From Thermoproteota archaeon (lineage in GTDB: Archaea > Thermoproteota > Thermoprotei > Gearchaeales > Gearchaeaceae), in contig JAJPJK010000002.1 in assembly GCA_021324265.1 (NCBI GenBank), forward strand, positions 40,622-104,621: DNA of 64,000 nt, written 5' to 3'. The notes beneath the pieces are model-generated. The model worked only from the letters and a program-made list of their open reading frames with translations. It did not search any database and was not told the origin of the DNA. The translations under genes and the position numbers were made by a program. Shown here one piece after another: positions 50,269 through 58,222 of the stretch (positions within the stretch are counted from its first letter, which is position 1; every line of letters starts with the position of its first letter).

Positions 50269-51660
50269 ATGAGAACTTCGACAGAATTTATCAGATCTCT
50301 AGAAGATGGAAGAACCATTTATTACAGAGGAAAAAGGATTGAAAATATCAATGAACATCAGATATTAAGAATCGCAGCTCTGCATGCGGCGAAGCTTTTT
50401 GATTATCCTAACAGAATTTATGAAGATGAAAAATTTGGCCAAATAAGTAAGTTCTTCAAAATACCCAAAAGTAAAGAAGATTTGCTTGATAGACATGAGC
50501 TTATCTATAAAACTACAATGTTTTGTAATGGGATATTCAATATATCGCAAGCTATAGGTAGCGATGCCCTTTTCGCATTGACCATTATCTCCAGAAAACT
50601 CGACAAAAAATATGGTACGGATTACTCAAAGAGAATTGAAAAATACTACGAGGAGGTAGCTAAAAAAGATCTTACTCTTGCCGTTGCTCAAACTGACGTA
50701 AAAGGAGATAGATCAAAACGCCCTTCAGAGCAGATCGATCCAGATATGTACTTACACGTGGTTAAAGTTGATAGTAACGGAATAACTGTAAAAGGGGCGA
50801 AGGCTCATACAACTCAATCCATCGTTGCAGATGAAATAATTGTTATACCTACAAGAGCCATGAGATCTGAAGAAAAGGACTTCTCAATTGCATTCGCTGT
50901 TCCAACCAATGCAAAGGGATTGAAAATGTATTGCAGGCCTGTCGATGAGGTAGAGGGTAATACTTCATCTGTTCTTTCGAAAAAGGATTACGAGATCGAG
51001 ACCATCACTGTTTTCGACAACGTTTTTGTTCCATGGGATCGGGTGTTTCTATTCAGAGAATACGAATTCGCTGGCGCTTTGGCTACATTATTTGCTACTT
51101 TCCATAGATTCACTGCGATATCTTATAGGTCTGCAACTGCAAATCTTTATCTGGGTGCAGCTATAAAGGCAGCTGAAGCTAATGGGGTATTGAAGGAGAA
51201 ACATGTCAGAGATGATATTCTCGAGATTGTAATGTATAAGGAAATAATGAAGATCAGTGCACTTGCAGCTGCAATCATGCCTAGAATAGATGAAGAAGTC
51301 ATGATACCAAATCCAATTTACACAAATATTGGCAAGCTTTATTCGAATTCAAGGTTTGTTGAAGTCATAAAAGCATTGGTGGATGTATCAGGGGGGATAA
51401 TTGGAACAATGCCAGCCCAAGAGGACTTTGAAAGTGAACAAGGACAGGAGTTAGAAAAATACCTAAGAGGGGCTTTAGATGGAAGAAAAAGGATAGAGAT
51501 AATGAAATTAGCAAAGGAACTGGCTTCCAGTAGCTATGCAGGCTATATGATTACTCTTATGGCACATGCAGAAGGTTCAATTGAAGCTAGCAAACTTGAA
51601 TTAGAGCGTAGCTATGATTATGGGGAAGCTCTGGAGCTCGTAGAAAAGGTAATATCTTGA
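50269..51660 (+). CDS. HpaB-family flavin-dependent monooxygenase-like protein
   Basis: A 463-aa member of the 4-hydroxyphenylacetate 3-hydroxylase / 4-hydroxybutyryl-CoA dehydratase family: AVAQTDVKGDRSKRP, GITVKGAKAHTTQSIVADEIIV (split), DNVFVPWDRVFLF and GGIIGTMPAQEDFE. The dehydratase has three cysteines and one histidine holding a [4Fe-4S] cluster. Here the first two cysteine positions are N and A (IFNISQAIGSDAL), and the third is Y after the retained H (FHRFTAISY). It is therefore not the dehydratase; flavin-dependent hydroxylation or a related acyl-CoA reaction is inferred. Confidence 0.8.
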   Translation: MRTSTEFIRSLEDGRTIYYRGKRIENINEHQILRIAALHAAKLFDYPNRIYEDEKFGQISKFFKIPKSKEDLLDRHELIYKTTMFCNGIFNISQAIGSDALFALTIISRKLDKKYGTDYSKRIEKYYEEVAKKDLTLAVAQTDVKGDRSKRPSEQIDPDMYLHVVKVDSNGITVKGAKAHTTQSIVADEIIVIPTRAMRSEEKDFSIAFAVPTNAKGLKMYCRPVDEVEGNTSSVLSKKDYEIETITVFDNVFVPWDRVFLFREYEFAGALATLFATFHRFTAISYRSATANLYLGAAIKAAEANGVLKEKHVRDDILEIVMYKEIMKISALAAAIMPRIDEEVMIPNPIYTNIGKLYSNSRFVEVIKALVDVSGGIIGTMPAQEDFESEQGQELEKYLRGALDGRKRIEIMKLAKELASSSYAGYMITLMAHAEGSIEASKLELERSYDYGEALELVEKVIS

Positions 51661-51694
51661 TAGATTTTCTGATTTCATATGAGCCCTAATTTTC

Positions 51695-52219
51695 TTAAAC
51701 TAACTTAGCATTTACTTTTATGACGTTGGTTAAACTATAAATCGCTGGACATCTCTGCTTAGCAATTTCAAGTATTTCTTTCAGCTTTTCCTTATCCGCG
51801 TTTTCAGCTTCAGCATCAATTTCGAAATTTACTTCTTCTGTTATTGGGTCATCGGATATTCCCAATGTCTTTGAGAAATTGATTTTACAGCTAGATTTTA
51901 TTTTAAGCCTCTTTAGCTTTATTTCTTGAGTCGAAGCAATCGTAGCATAAGTAGATAAGAAACATGAGGCCAAACCAACAAGGCAATACACCATCGGGCC
52001 TGGTCTATTTCCATTTCCTCCAAGCCAGCTAGGGGAGTCAATCTTTATTATCTGCTTCCCTTTCTCAAATGAAACTTCACTTATAAACTGTATTCCTTTA
52101 TTGTTATCCAGTACCCATTCTCCATCGATCTTCATTGTTTTCTTGAGTTCTTCCTTATTTTTTCTTCCTTTTTCTTCGAATTCCTTCAATCTATCCAAAT
52201 CTACATTATTGAGTTTCAT
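51695..52219 (-). CDS. OsmC-like peroxide-reducing protein
   Basis: A 174-aa OsmC/Ohr-superfamily protein with the first cysteine in LVGLASCFLSTYATIA and the second in KQRCPAIYSLT. The cysteine pair reduces organic or other peroxides. The N-terminal 40 residues (helical, charged) are longer than in core OsmC. Its 3' end faces the HpaB-family gene with a 34-nt gap, one of only two convergent pairs here that do not overlap. Confidence 0.88.
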   Translation of the reverse strand: MKLNNVDLDRLKEFEEKGRKNKEELKKTMKIDGEWVLDNNKGIQFISEVSFEKGKQIIKIDSPSWLGGNGNRPGPMVYCLVGLASCFLSTYATIASTQEIKLKRLKIKSSCKINFSKTLGISDDPITEEVNFEIDAEAENADKEKLKEILEIAKQRCPAIYSLTNVIKVNAKLV

Positions 52220-52249
52220 AATCCATCATTTTCTATGTCGCTTATTTTT

Positions 52250-53092
52250 TTAAAAAGCCAGAGTAAGAATTAAAGCTACAATTATTGAACAGCTTCCTAA
52301 TATATCTTTCAAAGAAGGGCTTTCTTTACCGCTTAATTTGGCGATTATCTGCGTAAACAAAGGAGATGCCGAGGTTATTATTATAGTCAGCGCTAAGCCA
52401 ACATATGCGATGGAGAAAATGAAAAGGGAAGACCCAAGAGCTAGATCTGCTATTGAGGTAATTGCGAAGATGAAATAACCTTTTGTATTAGTATTAAGAT
52501 GGAATTTTTCTTTTCTTGCGATGGAAAGTGTTGCAAGAGCTAAGCATGATGCACATGTTCTAGCGAATGCTATTGATGCAAAGTTCATATCTCCTAAAGT
52601 AGCAAGTTTAATCATTGCCTGACCTATTGTCCAGAAAAGAGCACAAGAAAGCGCTATTATGATGCCAGTAGTTCTCATCTCAGATTTATTTCCTCTGCTG
52701 AGTATTGCGATTCCTATGATAATTAGAATTGAACTTATGAAATAGCTGAATTTCACATTTTCTCCAAGTATTGTTGCAGCTATTTGTGAGAAGAATACAT
52801 ACGTATATACTACAGGTGCTGCTATCGAAGCTCCGATTTTTTTTATAGATGTTAGATATAGACTATCCCCAATAGTGAGTGTGAGGATTCCACTTAAGAT
52901 TGCATATATAATATCTTTATTATATCCGAAGATGAGGAAGGGTATAATTAACGAGGAAGATGCGAAGAGCATCCTGTAAAAATTCACAATTAAAGTAGGG
53001 CCAGATTTTAAGAAGTCCCTATATATTATAGGAGATATGGCCCAAATCATTGCGGGTAAAAGGGCTATCAATGATAGCGCAATCTCTGGCAT
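52250..53092 (-). CDS. EamA-family (DMT) transporter
   Basis: 280 aa with ten predicted membrane helices in two repeats (1-140, 145-280). PALLPAMIWAISPIIYRDF and ALSCALFWTIGQAMIKLA open each repeat. DMT proteins export metabolites or amino acids; the substrate is unknown. The start is 30 nt upstream of nothing but a gene-poor stretch, so it likely has its own promoter in 53093-53150. Confidence 0.85.
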   Translation of the reverse strand: MPEIALSLIALLPAMIWAISPIIYRDFLKSGPTLIVNFYRMLFASSSLIIPFLIFGYNKDIIYAILSGILTLTIGDSLYLTSIKKIGASIAAPVVYTYVFFSQIAATILGENVKFSYFISSILIIIGIAILSRGNKSEMRTTGIIIALSCALFWTIGQAMIKLATLGDMNFASIAFARTCASCLALATLSIARKEKFHLNTNTKGYFIFAITSIADLALGSSLFIFSIAYVGLALTIIITSASPLFTQIIAKLSGKESPSLKDILGSCSIIVALILTLAF

Positions 53093-53360
53093 TTTTAATA
53101 TTCACTTTTCAGTCTCTAAAATATTTCTGTCCTTCTCAGCTTTACTGAAGTGATGAATTTAGTACCAGTTGTTTACATCTATAATACAAGTGTCGCATTG
53201 CCTACCTTATTTCATTAAACTTAATGGGCTTATTTCATAGCCTTTATATCTGAGAATGTTTACTTGTTATCTCTCATAGTTAAATATAGTATAGCATCTT
53301 TAAAGATTCTTATAATATTATTAAAAAATTATCTTTTGTAAAATAAAATTTTGGTCAACC

Positions 53361-53415
53361 CCCGATTCATGAATTGTTTGATTTAGTGGAGTTTGTTCTC
53401 ACTTCTAGAATCGGG
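53361..53415. repeat. 8-bp inverted repeat downstream of tRNA-Pro
   Basis: CCCGATTC (53361-53368) and GAATCGGG (53408-53415) can form an 8-bp stem around a 39-nt loop with a weaker inner stem (GTGgAG/CTCAC). The left arm lies in AACCCCCGAT (53357-53366), which repeats exactly the tRNA-Pro T-arm segment at 53470-53479. The remaining part of 53093-53451 is AT-rich, without a gene. Confidence 0.45.
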
Positions 53416-53451
53416 CTCATGCATAACAATAATTCTTATGTCTTGCAATGA

Positions 53452-53552
53452 TGGGGCCGGGGGGATTTGAACCCCCGATCACCAGCGTTCTAGGCCTTAA
53501 CCTAGTTTGGCTCCCCAAGCCGGCATCTTAGCCCAGGCTAAACGACGGCCCC
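53452..53552 (-). tRNA. tRNA-Pro (GGG), intron-containing
   Basis: Acceptor GGGGCCG/CGGCCCC with A73, D-stem GTTT/AGAT with a G-T pair, anticodon stem CCGGC/GCTGG, T-stem GGGGG/CCCCC. Counting from the D-arm places TTGGGG at 32-37, so the anticodon is GGG; a TGG reading would need a weaker stem. A 25-nt intron after position 37 leaves a 76-nt tRNA. Confidence 0.92.
53488..53512 (-). other. 25-nt tRNA-Pro intron
   Basis: Loop bases TTGG pair with CTAG of the intron (two G-T pairs), flanked by bulges GGA and AAC. Cuts after the second base of each bulge give a 25-nt intron with an inner GCC/GGC stem. Confidence 0.8.
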
Positions 53553-53605
53553 GTTTAAGCTTAATTCAAGATAATCTTTATTTAAGTTTTAATAGCTCTT
53601 AGATT

Positions 53606-55336
53606 GTGGTTGATTTTTTGCTTCAGATCGGTTTGTTAACTGGATTAACCGCTATTCTAGGTTATTTATTCAGGCATCTTAAAATTCCTTTAGTCACAGC
53701 GTATATTGTAATAGGTTTAATTCTTGGCCCTTTTTCTCAGATAGTGAATCCAAATTCAGAACTCATTTCCTTCATGGCAGAACTAGGGATATTATTGATT
53801 ACATTCGAGATAGGAATAACGATGAGATTGGGTTTTCTAAGAACAGAAGGCTTGAGAATTAGTATTATTGTGCTCACCGAATTAATTGTTATTATTTTCC
53901 TCGCTTATTTTTTTGGTCTGATTTTAAACTTATCTTGGCTTTACACTCTTTTTTTAATATTATTTGCAGTGAATACGAGTACGAGTATAGCGTTTAAGCT
54001 CTTTGAAGAAAGCAATATGCGCAATGAATTTGGGGATAAAGAAGTCAAGACCGTTTTAGGCATAGCTACATTCGAAGACCTTATAGCCATTATAGGCATT
54101 GGTGTTTTTACTTCTATAATTACTCTCCAAACATTTACTTTAAGTTCTGTATTCTTTGATATATCTAAGCTTGTGTTGCTTTTCATAGGTCTCATAGGAG
54201 TAGGTTTGGTGATGTTGAGGAGATTGCTAAATTTCCTTGCTAAATACGGCGATGAGCTAATCTTGCTCTCAGGCATTGCAGTAGCTCTAATATTCTCTTG
54301 GGTAGCTAATTCCATTGGACTTTCTCCTGTATTGGGTTCTTTTATAGGCGGTATTGTGTTCTCCGAAACAAAGGCTGCTGAGTATTTTCTTGAAAGGGCT
54401 AAGTGGGTTCGAGAAATTTTTGCATTCATATTTTTTGCATCAATAGGTTTAAGGTTTCCTGTGAATGTGGATTTGAATTTAGTTCTTATTGGTATAGGTG
54501 TAAGCTTGTTCATTGTTATGCTCAAATTCATCGCATTCTCTTTCTCAATATGGGCCAGTGGATTTGAACTGGAAAAGGCTGCGAAGTTTAGCGTATATAT
54601 GGTTGCAATAAGCGAATTTGCTGTCATAATTACTTCGATAGCTTTAGGCTATGGTGTAGTAGGTCCGGAAATGCTTGTAATAGCTGTTTCGGTGATGGTT
54701 ATTTCCTCAATTTTAGCATCGATCCTTTCTTCAAGAAGTGATGTTGTCGCCAATGCTGTAGTTAAATTAATTCCCGCGCGTCTGAGGAATAACATCGAAA
54801 ATTATATTTTCAGACCAATAAGAATGTCTTTTGAAAGAAGGGGGGCCGCCTTTGATGCTGTGAAGAGCTCAGTAAGAGATCTCGTCCTCATAGTATCATT
54901 TGCTTTCACAGTTTCAGTTTTCTTCGTTTATGTTCTCAATTATATTGTTCAACTTAATCTGATTTCAAATCAAGTAATATTCGTTATTGTAATCGGCGCA
55001 ATGATCTCGTTCTACATAATAATTTTACTTGAAATTTATGCTACTTTCGCTAGACTTTTTAGAGATGCTTTACGTATTTCTTTAAAAGGTAGATCTAGAT
55101 CAGTTAGAATACCCGTCTTCTCAATAGCAAGTATTATTGTTCTGTTAATTTTATCTTTCACAATATTTCAGTCTTATTTCTTTTTTAGGGAGTCAATCCT
55201 AAATCTCATTAAAATATCTGGGATTAGCTTCTTACACCTATCGCTCCTTTTAATATTGATCATTGTTATGGTAGTATTCATATTCATGACATACAGGTTT
55301 CTAAGGGCTTTCAGGAAGGAAATCACTGGGTCTTAA
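53606..55336 (+). CDS. Kef-type (CPA2) cation/proton antiporter with extra C-terminal membrane domain
   Basis: A 576-aa protein starting at GTG (TTTATTTA box centred 25.5 nt upstream). Residues 1-390 are the CPA2 exchanger core of about 11-12 helices: FRHLKIPLVTAYIVIGLILG, FEIGITM, TFEDLIAIIG, SPVLGSFIGGIVF. It exchanges K+ or Na+ for protons. In place of the cytoplasmic TrkA-N/RCK domain, residues 420-576 contain four more hydrophobic helices (near 425-448, 458-482, 505-530, 543-563) with basic linkers. Confidence 0.85.
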   Translation: MVDFLLQIGLLTGLTAILGYLFRHLKIPLVTAYIVIGLILGPFSQIVNPNSELISFMAELGILLITFEIGITMRLGFLRTEGLRISIIVLTELIVIIFLAYFFGLILNLSWLYTLFLILFAVNTSTSIAFKLFEESNMRNEFGDKEVKTVLGIATFEDLIAIIGIGVFTSIITLQTFTLSSVFFDISKLVLLFIGLIGVGLVMLRRLLNFLAKYGDELILLSGIAVALIFSWVANSIGLSPVLGSFIGGIVFSETKAAEYFLERAKWVREIFAFIFFASIGLRFPVNVDLNLVLIGIGVSLFIVMLKFIAFSFSIWASGFELEKAAKFSVYMVAISEFAVIITSIALGYGVVGPEMLVIAVSVMVISSILASILSSRSDVVANAVVKLIPARLRNNIENYIFRPIRMSFERRGAAFDAVKSSVRDLVLIVSFAFTVSVFFVYVLNYIVQLNLISNQVIFVIVIGAMISFYIIILLEIYATFARLFRDALRISLKGRSRSVRIPVFSIASIIVLLILSFTIFQSYFFFRESILNLIKISGISFLHLSLLLILIIVMVVFIFMTYRFLRAFRKEITGS

Positions 55337-55460
55337 TCTTTCAATAAATCTTCTCTGAAGTATGAATAGTAATAGGTTGAGTTAAGAGCTTATATTTAAA
55401 GGAGTTTTACCAGCATTAAAGAGATTAGAATGAAAAATTTATATCGGTTATTCTGTTACG

Positions 55461-56108
55461 ATGGCTAAATTACTATCAAGTTCTTTGGCAGAATCGTTAA
55501 TTTCAAAGGAGTTCCTAGCCGTGATTATTACGTTAACATTAACCATAGCTATACTTCATGCCTCCGTACTTTTAAATAGCCTCTATGAGAAAGGAAACAT
55601 TCAATCGTACGAGATGATAAATTATTCTTACTACTTAAAAATAGCCGAAAATATTGTTGTGCTGAAATACATCTTGTCTGATGATGCCAAATATGCCATC
55701 TATACCGAGTTAGTCAACTTATATGACGTGCTAGATTCCATGGTCTTTGACAGAGAGATTCCCCATTTCAATCCATTAGAAGTTGGTGTGAAGTTGATTT
55801 TGGACAAGAGAGTATATCACAGATTTGACACCTTAAGATATGTAGTTATTAATTTAGGATACCCAACTGTTTGTTTTGGTTCAAGTTATAAAATATATTA
55901 TTACAACGGAACAGATTGGATACTTGCTAATTGGTTAATGGGGTTCTTCACGTTAGAGTTGCACTGTATTGGAACATTTGGTTACTGGCAAGGGTCTTTG
56001 TATTTGAATGGAACGATGCACGGTAAATATCTGCTTGTTAAAGAAATTATTCTAGAACCAAACGACTATAGGCTCTTGTTGAGCGAAGAATTCGAAGTTA
56101 TTGAATAA
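55461..56108 (+). CDS. Membrane protein with C-terminal Ig-like domain
   Basis: A 215-aa protein. Residues 17-38 form one membrane helix; the rest faces out. The segment 125-213 (RYVVINLGYPTVCFGSSYKI, then YYNGTDWILANWL, then GTMHGKYLLVKEI) follows the pattern of the bacterial Ig-like Big_14-type domain (PF20251): conserved N-strand, 'G-x-x-Y-x-I', 'W', and a closing 'G-K-Y-x-(I/L)-V-K'. This is pattern recognition, not a search result. A TTTATATC box lies about 20 nt upstream. The nitroreductase gene follows 23 nt later, probably in the same operon. Confidence 0.55.
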   Translation: MAKLLSSSLAESLISKEFLAVIITLTLTIAILHASVLLNSLYEKGNIQSYEMINYSYYLKIAENIVVLKYILSDDAKYAIYTELVNLYDVLDSMVFDREIPHFNPLEVGVKLILDKRVYHRFDTLRYVVINLGYPTVCFGSSYKIYYYNGTDWILANWLMGFFTLELHCIGTFGYWQGSLYLNGTMHGKYLLVKEIILEPNDYRLLLSEEFEVIE

Positions 56109-56131
56109 ATTCATTATTTCAATTTATACTT

Positions 56132-57685
56132 ATGAACAACGACATTTCAATCGCCTTTCACTTCCATGAATCAACTAAGCATTCTTATTTGAGCGTGAGG
56201 ACGGATCGATATTATCTCGATTGGAGCAATTTTCCATATTTTTTTAAAATCTATGAGGATGTTCAGAGCGTTGAATTGCCTAAAGAATTCCCCAAGCCAA
56301 GAGAAAAGGCATTAGATGCAGCGTCTTCGAAATCGAAAGTCAACAAAGATAATATAAATCTTAATACAATTGCCGAGCTCCTCTATTTTACAGCGGGGAT
56401 ATCTAGAATTACGAATTTCGGAAATGAAAAATACTATTTCAGAGTAGCTCCAGCTACAGGCGCACTTTATTCGACTGAGCTTTATTTATTTAATTGTGAT
56501 CTCCAAGATCTCGAAGCTGGGGTTTATCATTTCGATCCTTATAATTTTAGGCTAAATGTTTTAAGAAAAGGAGATTATAGGAAGATCCTTAGCGAAATAT
56601 CCAATGAGCAAGATATCTCACAGGCTCCTATTTCGATAGTATTAACCTCACTTGGATGGCGTAATGTCTGGAAGTATAGGAAGAGATCTTACAGGCACTG
56701 GTTCTGGGATTCTGGAGCGATGACTGCAAATCTTTTAGCCGTAGCTAACGCTGAAGGCCTTGAATATAAGATCGTTACAGGTTTTGTAGATGAACAATTA
56801 AATAAACTTTTGGGCTTGGATGGAAAGAAGGAGTGTGCTTTGTCAATTATAGCCATTGGACCTAGGGAATATGTATCACAAAATTATGCAACAGATTTCA
56901 AAGAAATAAATCATAGAGTAAAACCTCTCTCGAAAAAAGAAGTCGAATATGAAGAAATCTATAATTTACACTACAATTCCTCCTTAAAAGATATCAAAGA
57001 ATTAAAAGAGTGGAAAAGTAATGCTGCAAAGCCTTTGAAATATGAGCATTCACAATTAAAAGATTTCGCGAATTTAAGATTTTCTGATGATGACAGTGAT
57101 GAACTATGGAAAGTAATACTACGCAGAGGTTCAACTAGGCGTTTTTCGAGGGAACCGATTTCTCTACTAGCTCTTTCTAAGATCCTGGAGAAAGCAATGA
57201 GTCCTCTTAATGCAGATTTTTTAGGTGATTCAGCTAATTCGCTCATAGATATTTTTTTGATAGCAAACGATGTTGAAGATCTTGAAAGTGGTGCTTACCA
57301 TTATGATAAGGAAAGACGCGTAGTTGAAGTATTGAAAAAAGGAAAGTTTAGGAATTTGGCCTCTTATCTGTGTCTCGAACAAGAGTTGGCTGGTGATGCT
57401 TCTGTTGTGTTTTTCCTAATGACAGATTTGAAGAAAGTCTTGGAAAAGTATGGAAATAGAGGCTACAGGCTTTGCAATTATGAAGCAGGAATTAGAGCTG
57501 GCATGATCTATCTCGCTGCATATTCATTAAATTTGGGCGCAACTGGATTAACCTTCTATGATGATGACGTTATAGATTTCTTTTCTCCACATGCTAAGGA
57601 TAGACAAAACATGCTAGTAGTGGCAGTAGGTATTCCTGCATACAAAGCGAAAATGGGTAAAATATACACTGATCTAGGCTTATAA
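56132..57685 (+). CDS. Tandem nitroreductase-fold protein, SagB type
   Basis: A 517-aa protein with two nitroreductase domains. The N-terminal one (about 60-265) has TAGISR, RVAPATGALYSTELYL and AGVYHFDP; the C-terminal one (about 325-517) has ILRRGSTRRFSREPIS, SGAYHYDKE, YRLCNYEAGIRAGMIYLAAYSLNLGATG (split) and NMLVVAVGIPA. SagB/ThcOx enzymes are FMN-dependent and oxidise azolines in peptides. The doubled layout is known for stand-alone SagB relatives. No YcaO cyclodehydratase or precursor peptide is in the window, so a peptide substrate is not supported. Confidence 0.8.
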   Translation: MNNDISIAFHFHESTKHSYLSVRTDRYYLDWSNFPYFFKIYEDVQSVELPKEFPKPREKALDAASSKSKVNKDNINLNTIAELLYFTAGISRITNFGNEKYYFRVAPATGALYSTELYLFNCDLQDLEAGVYHFDPYNFRLNVLRKGDYRKILSEISNEQDISQAPISIVLTSLGWRNVWKYRKRSYRHWFWDSGAMTANLLAVANAEGLEYKIVTGFVDEQLNKLLGLDGKKECALSIIAIGPREYVSQNYATDFKEINHRVKPLSKKEVEYEEIYNLHYNSSLKDIKELKEWKSNAAKPLKYEHSQLKDFANLRFSDDDSDELWKVILRRGSTRRFSREPISLLALSKILEKAMSPLNADFLGDSANSLIDIFLIANDVEDLESGAYHYDKERRVVEVLKKGKFRNLASYLCLEQELAGDASVVFFLMTDLKKVLEKYGNRGYRLCNYEAGIRAGMIYLAAYSLNLGATGLTFYDDDVIDFFSPHAKDRQNMLVVAVGIPAYKAKMGKIYTDLGL

Positions 57686-57710
57686 AATAGCTTTGTTGAA
57701 GCTAGTTGAT

Positions 57711-57939
57711 GTGGTGATGTCAATTATCCAGTAAATCATCAGTTTACGCCCTCTCCAGATCCTAAATCTCCGAATTTTCTTTTACTCCCATTGTTTATTT
57801 TTCCATTGGCCGTCACCGCTATTCTCAGCAATTTACATTTTCATAAAAAGAAAAAGGCATCAAAATTTATTGTGAAATTAATTGTCTCAGCGTTGTCGTC
57901 GCAAGACATGCAAATGCTCCAACCAAAGAAGGAATTATA
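57711..57939 (+). pseudogene. Possible frameshifted remnant of a small membrane-anchored protein
   Basis: A TTATAAAAT box at about 57680-57688 precedes a GTG at 57711, but that frame stops at 57732. The next frame is open from 57719 to TAA at 57937-57939 and reads VNYPVNHQFTPSPDPKSP, then a hydrophobic helix (NFLLLPLFIFPLAVTAILSN), then HFHKKKKASKF. It has no good start codon. The anchor-plus-lysines layout looks protein-like, but chance cannot be ruled out. Its end overlaps the convergent 117-aa gene. Confidence 0.25.
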
Positions 57940-58220
57940 AAAACTAAGGCTAGAAGTAAAGCTTGCGGGAAACCTACTATCGAAGCCAATATAGAGGTTA
58001 TAGCTAAATTGTTCTTTTGCACCAATATAGGAACCATTAACGCAATCCATGCAATCAATGTTCCTGTAAAACCAGCTGCGAAAGATTTAAGCTTGCTAGT
58101 ATAGAGCAGGCCCCCAATGGCACCTGCAAGGATTACAATTCTCCAGTCAGCTAACACGAAAGTTAGGATGTAATCTAGAAGAAATACCAAAAATGTTACG
58201 AGCAAGAAGTTGTGTCTCAT
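57867..58220 (-). CDS. Small membrane protein
   Basis: 117 aa with four hydrophobic segments (about 5-25, 27-40, 47-66, 75-110), rich in Ala, Leu and Ile. No family is recognised. The start is 2 nt from the penicillin acylase stop on the same strand, so the two are co-transcribed. Confidence 0.65.
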   Translation of the reverse strand: MRHNFLLVTFLVFLLDYILTFVLADWRIVILAGAIGGLLYTSKLKSFAAGFTGTLIAWIALMVPILVQKNNLAITSILASIVGFPQALLLALVFIIPSLVGAFACLATTTLRQLISQ

Positions 58221-58222
58221 CT

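Noticed and set aside
50269..51660. 4-hydroxybutyryl-CoA dehydratase (carbon-fixation marker)
   Set aside because: All three Fe-S cysteine positions are replaced; only the family fold is shared.
53150..53230. Box C/D small RNA
   Set aside because: A C-box match (GTGATGA, 53150-53156) exists, but no D' or C' box follows at the right distance and the CTGA is about 90 nt away.
53361..53430. H/ACA guide RNA
   Set aside because: The hairpin pocket is lopsided and the ACA lies about 18 nt beyond the pocket; there is no convincing guide structure.
53941..54627. A 228-codon minus-strand frame inside the Kef antiporter gene
   Set aside because: It is a shadow of the membrane-protein gene; its residue pattern mirrors the opposite-strand codons and has no start signal.
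56132..57685. Azole-modified peptide (thiazole/oxazole) biosynthesis cluster
   Set aside because: Only the SagB-type oxidase is present; no YcaO, E1-like or precursor peptide gene is visible.
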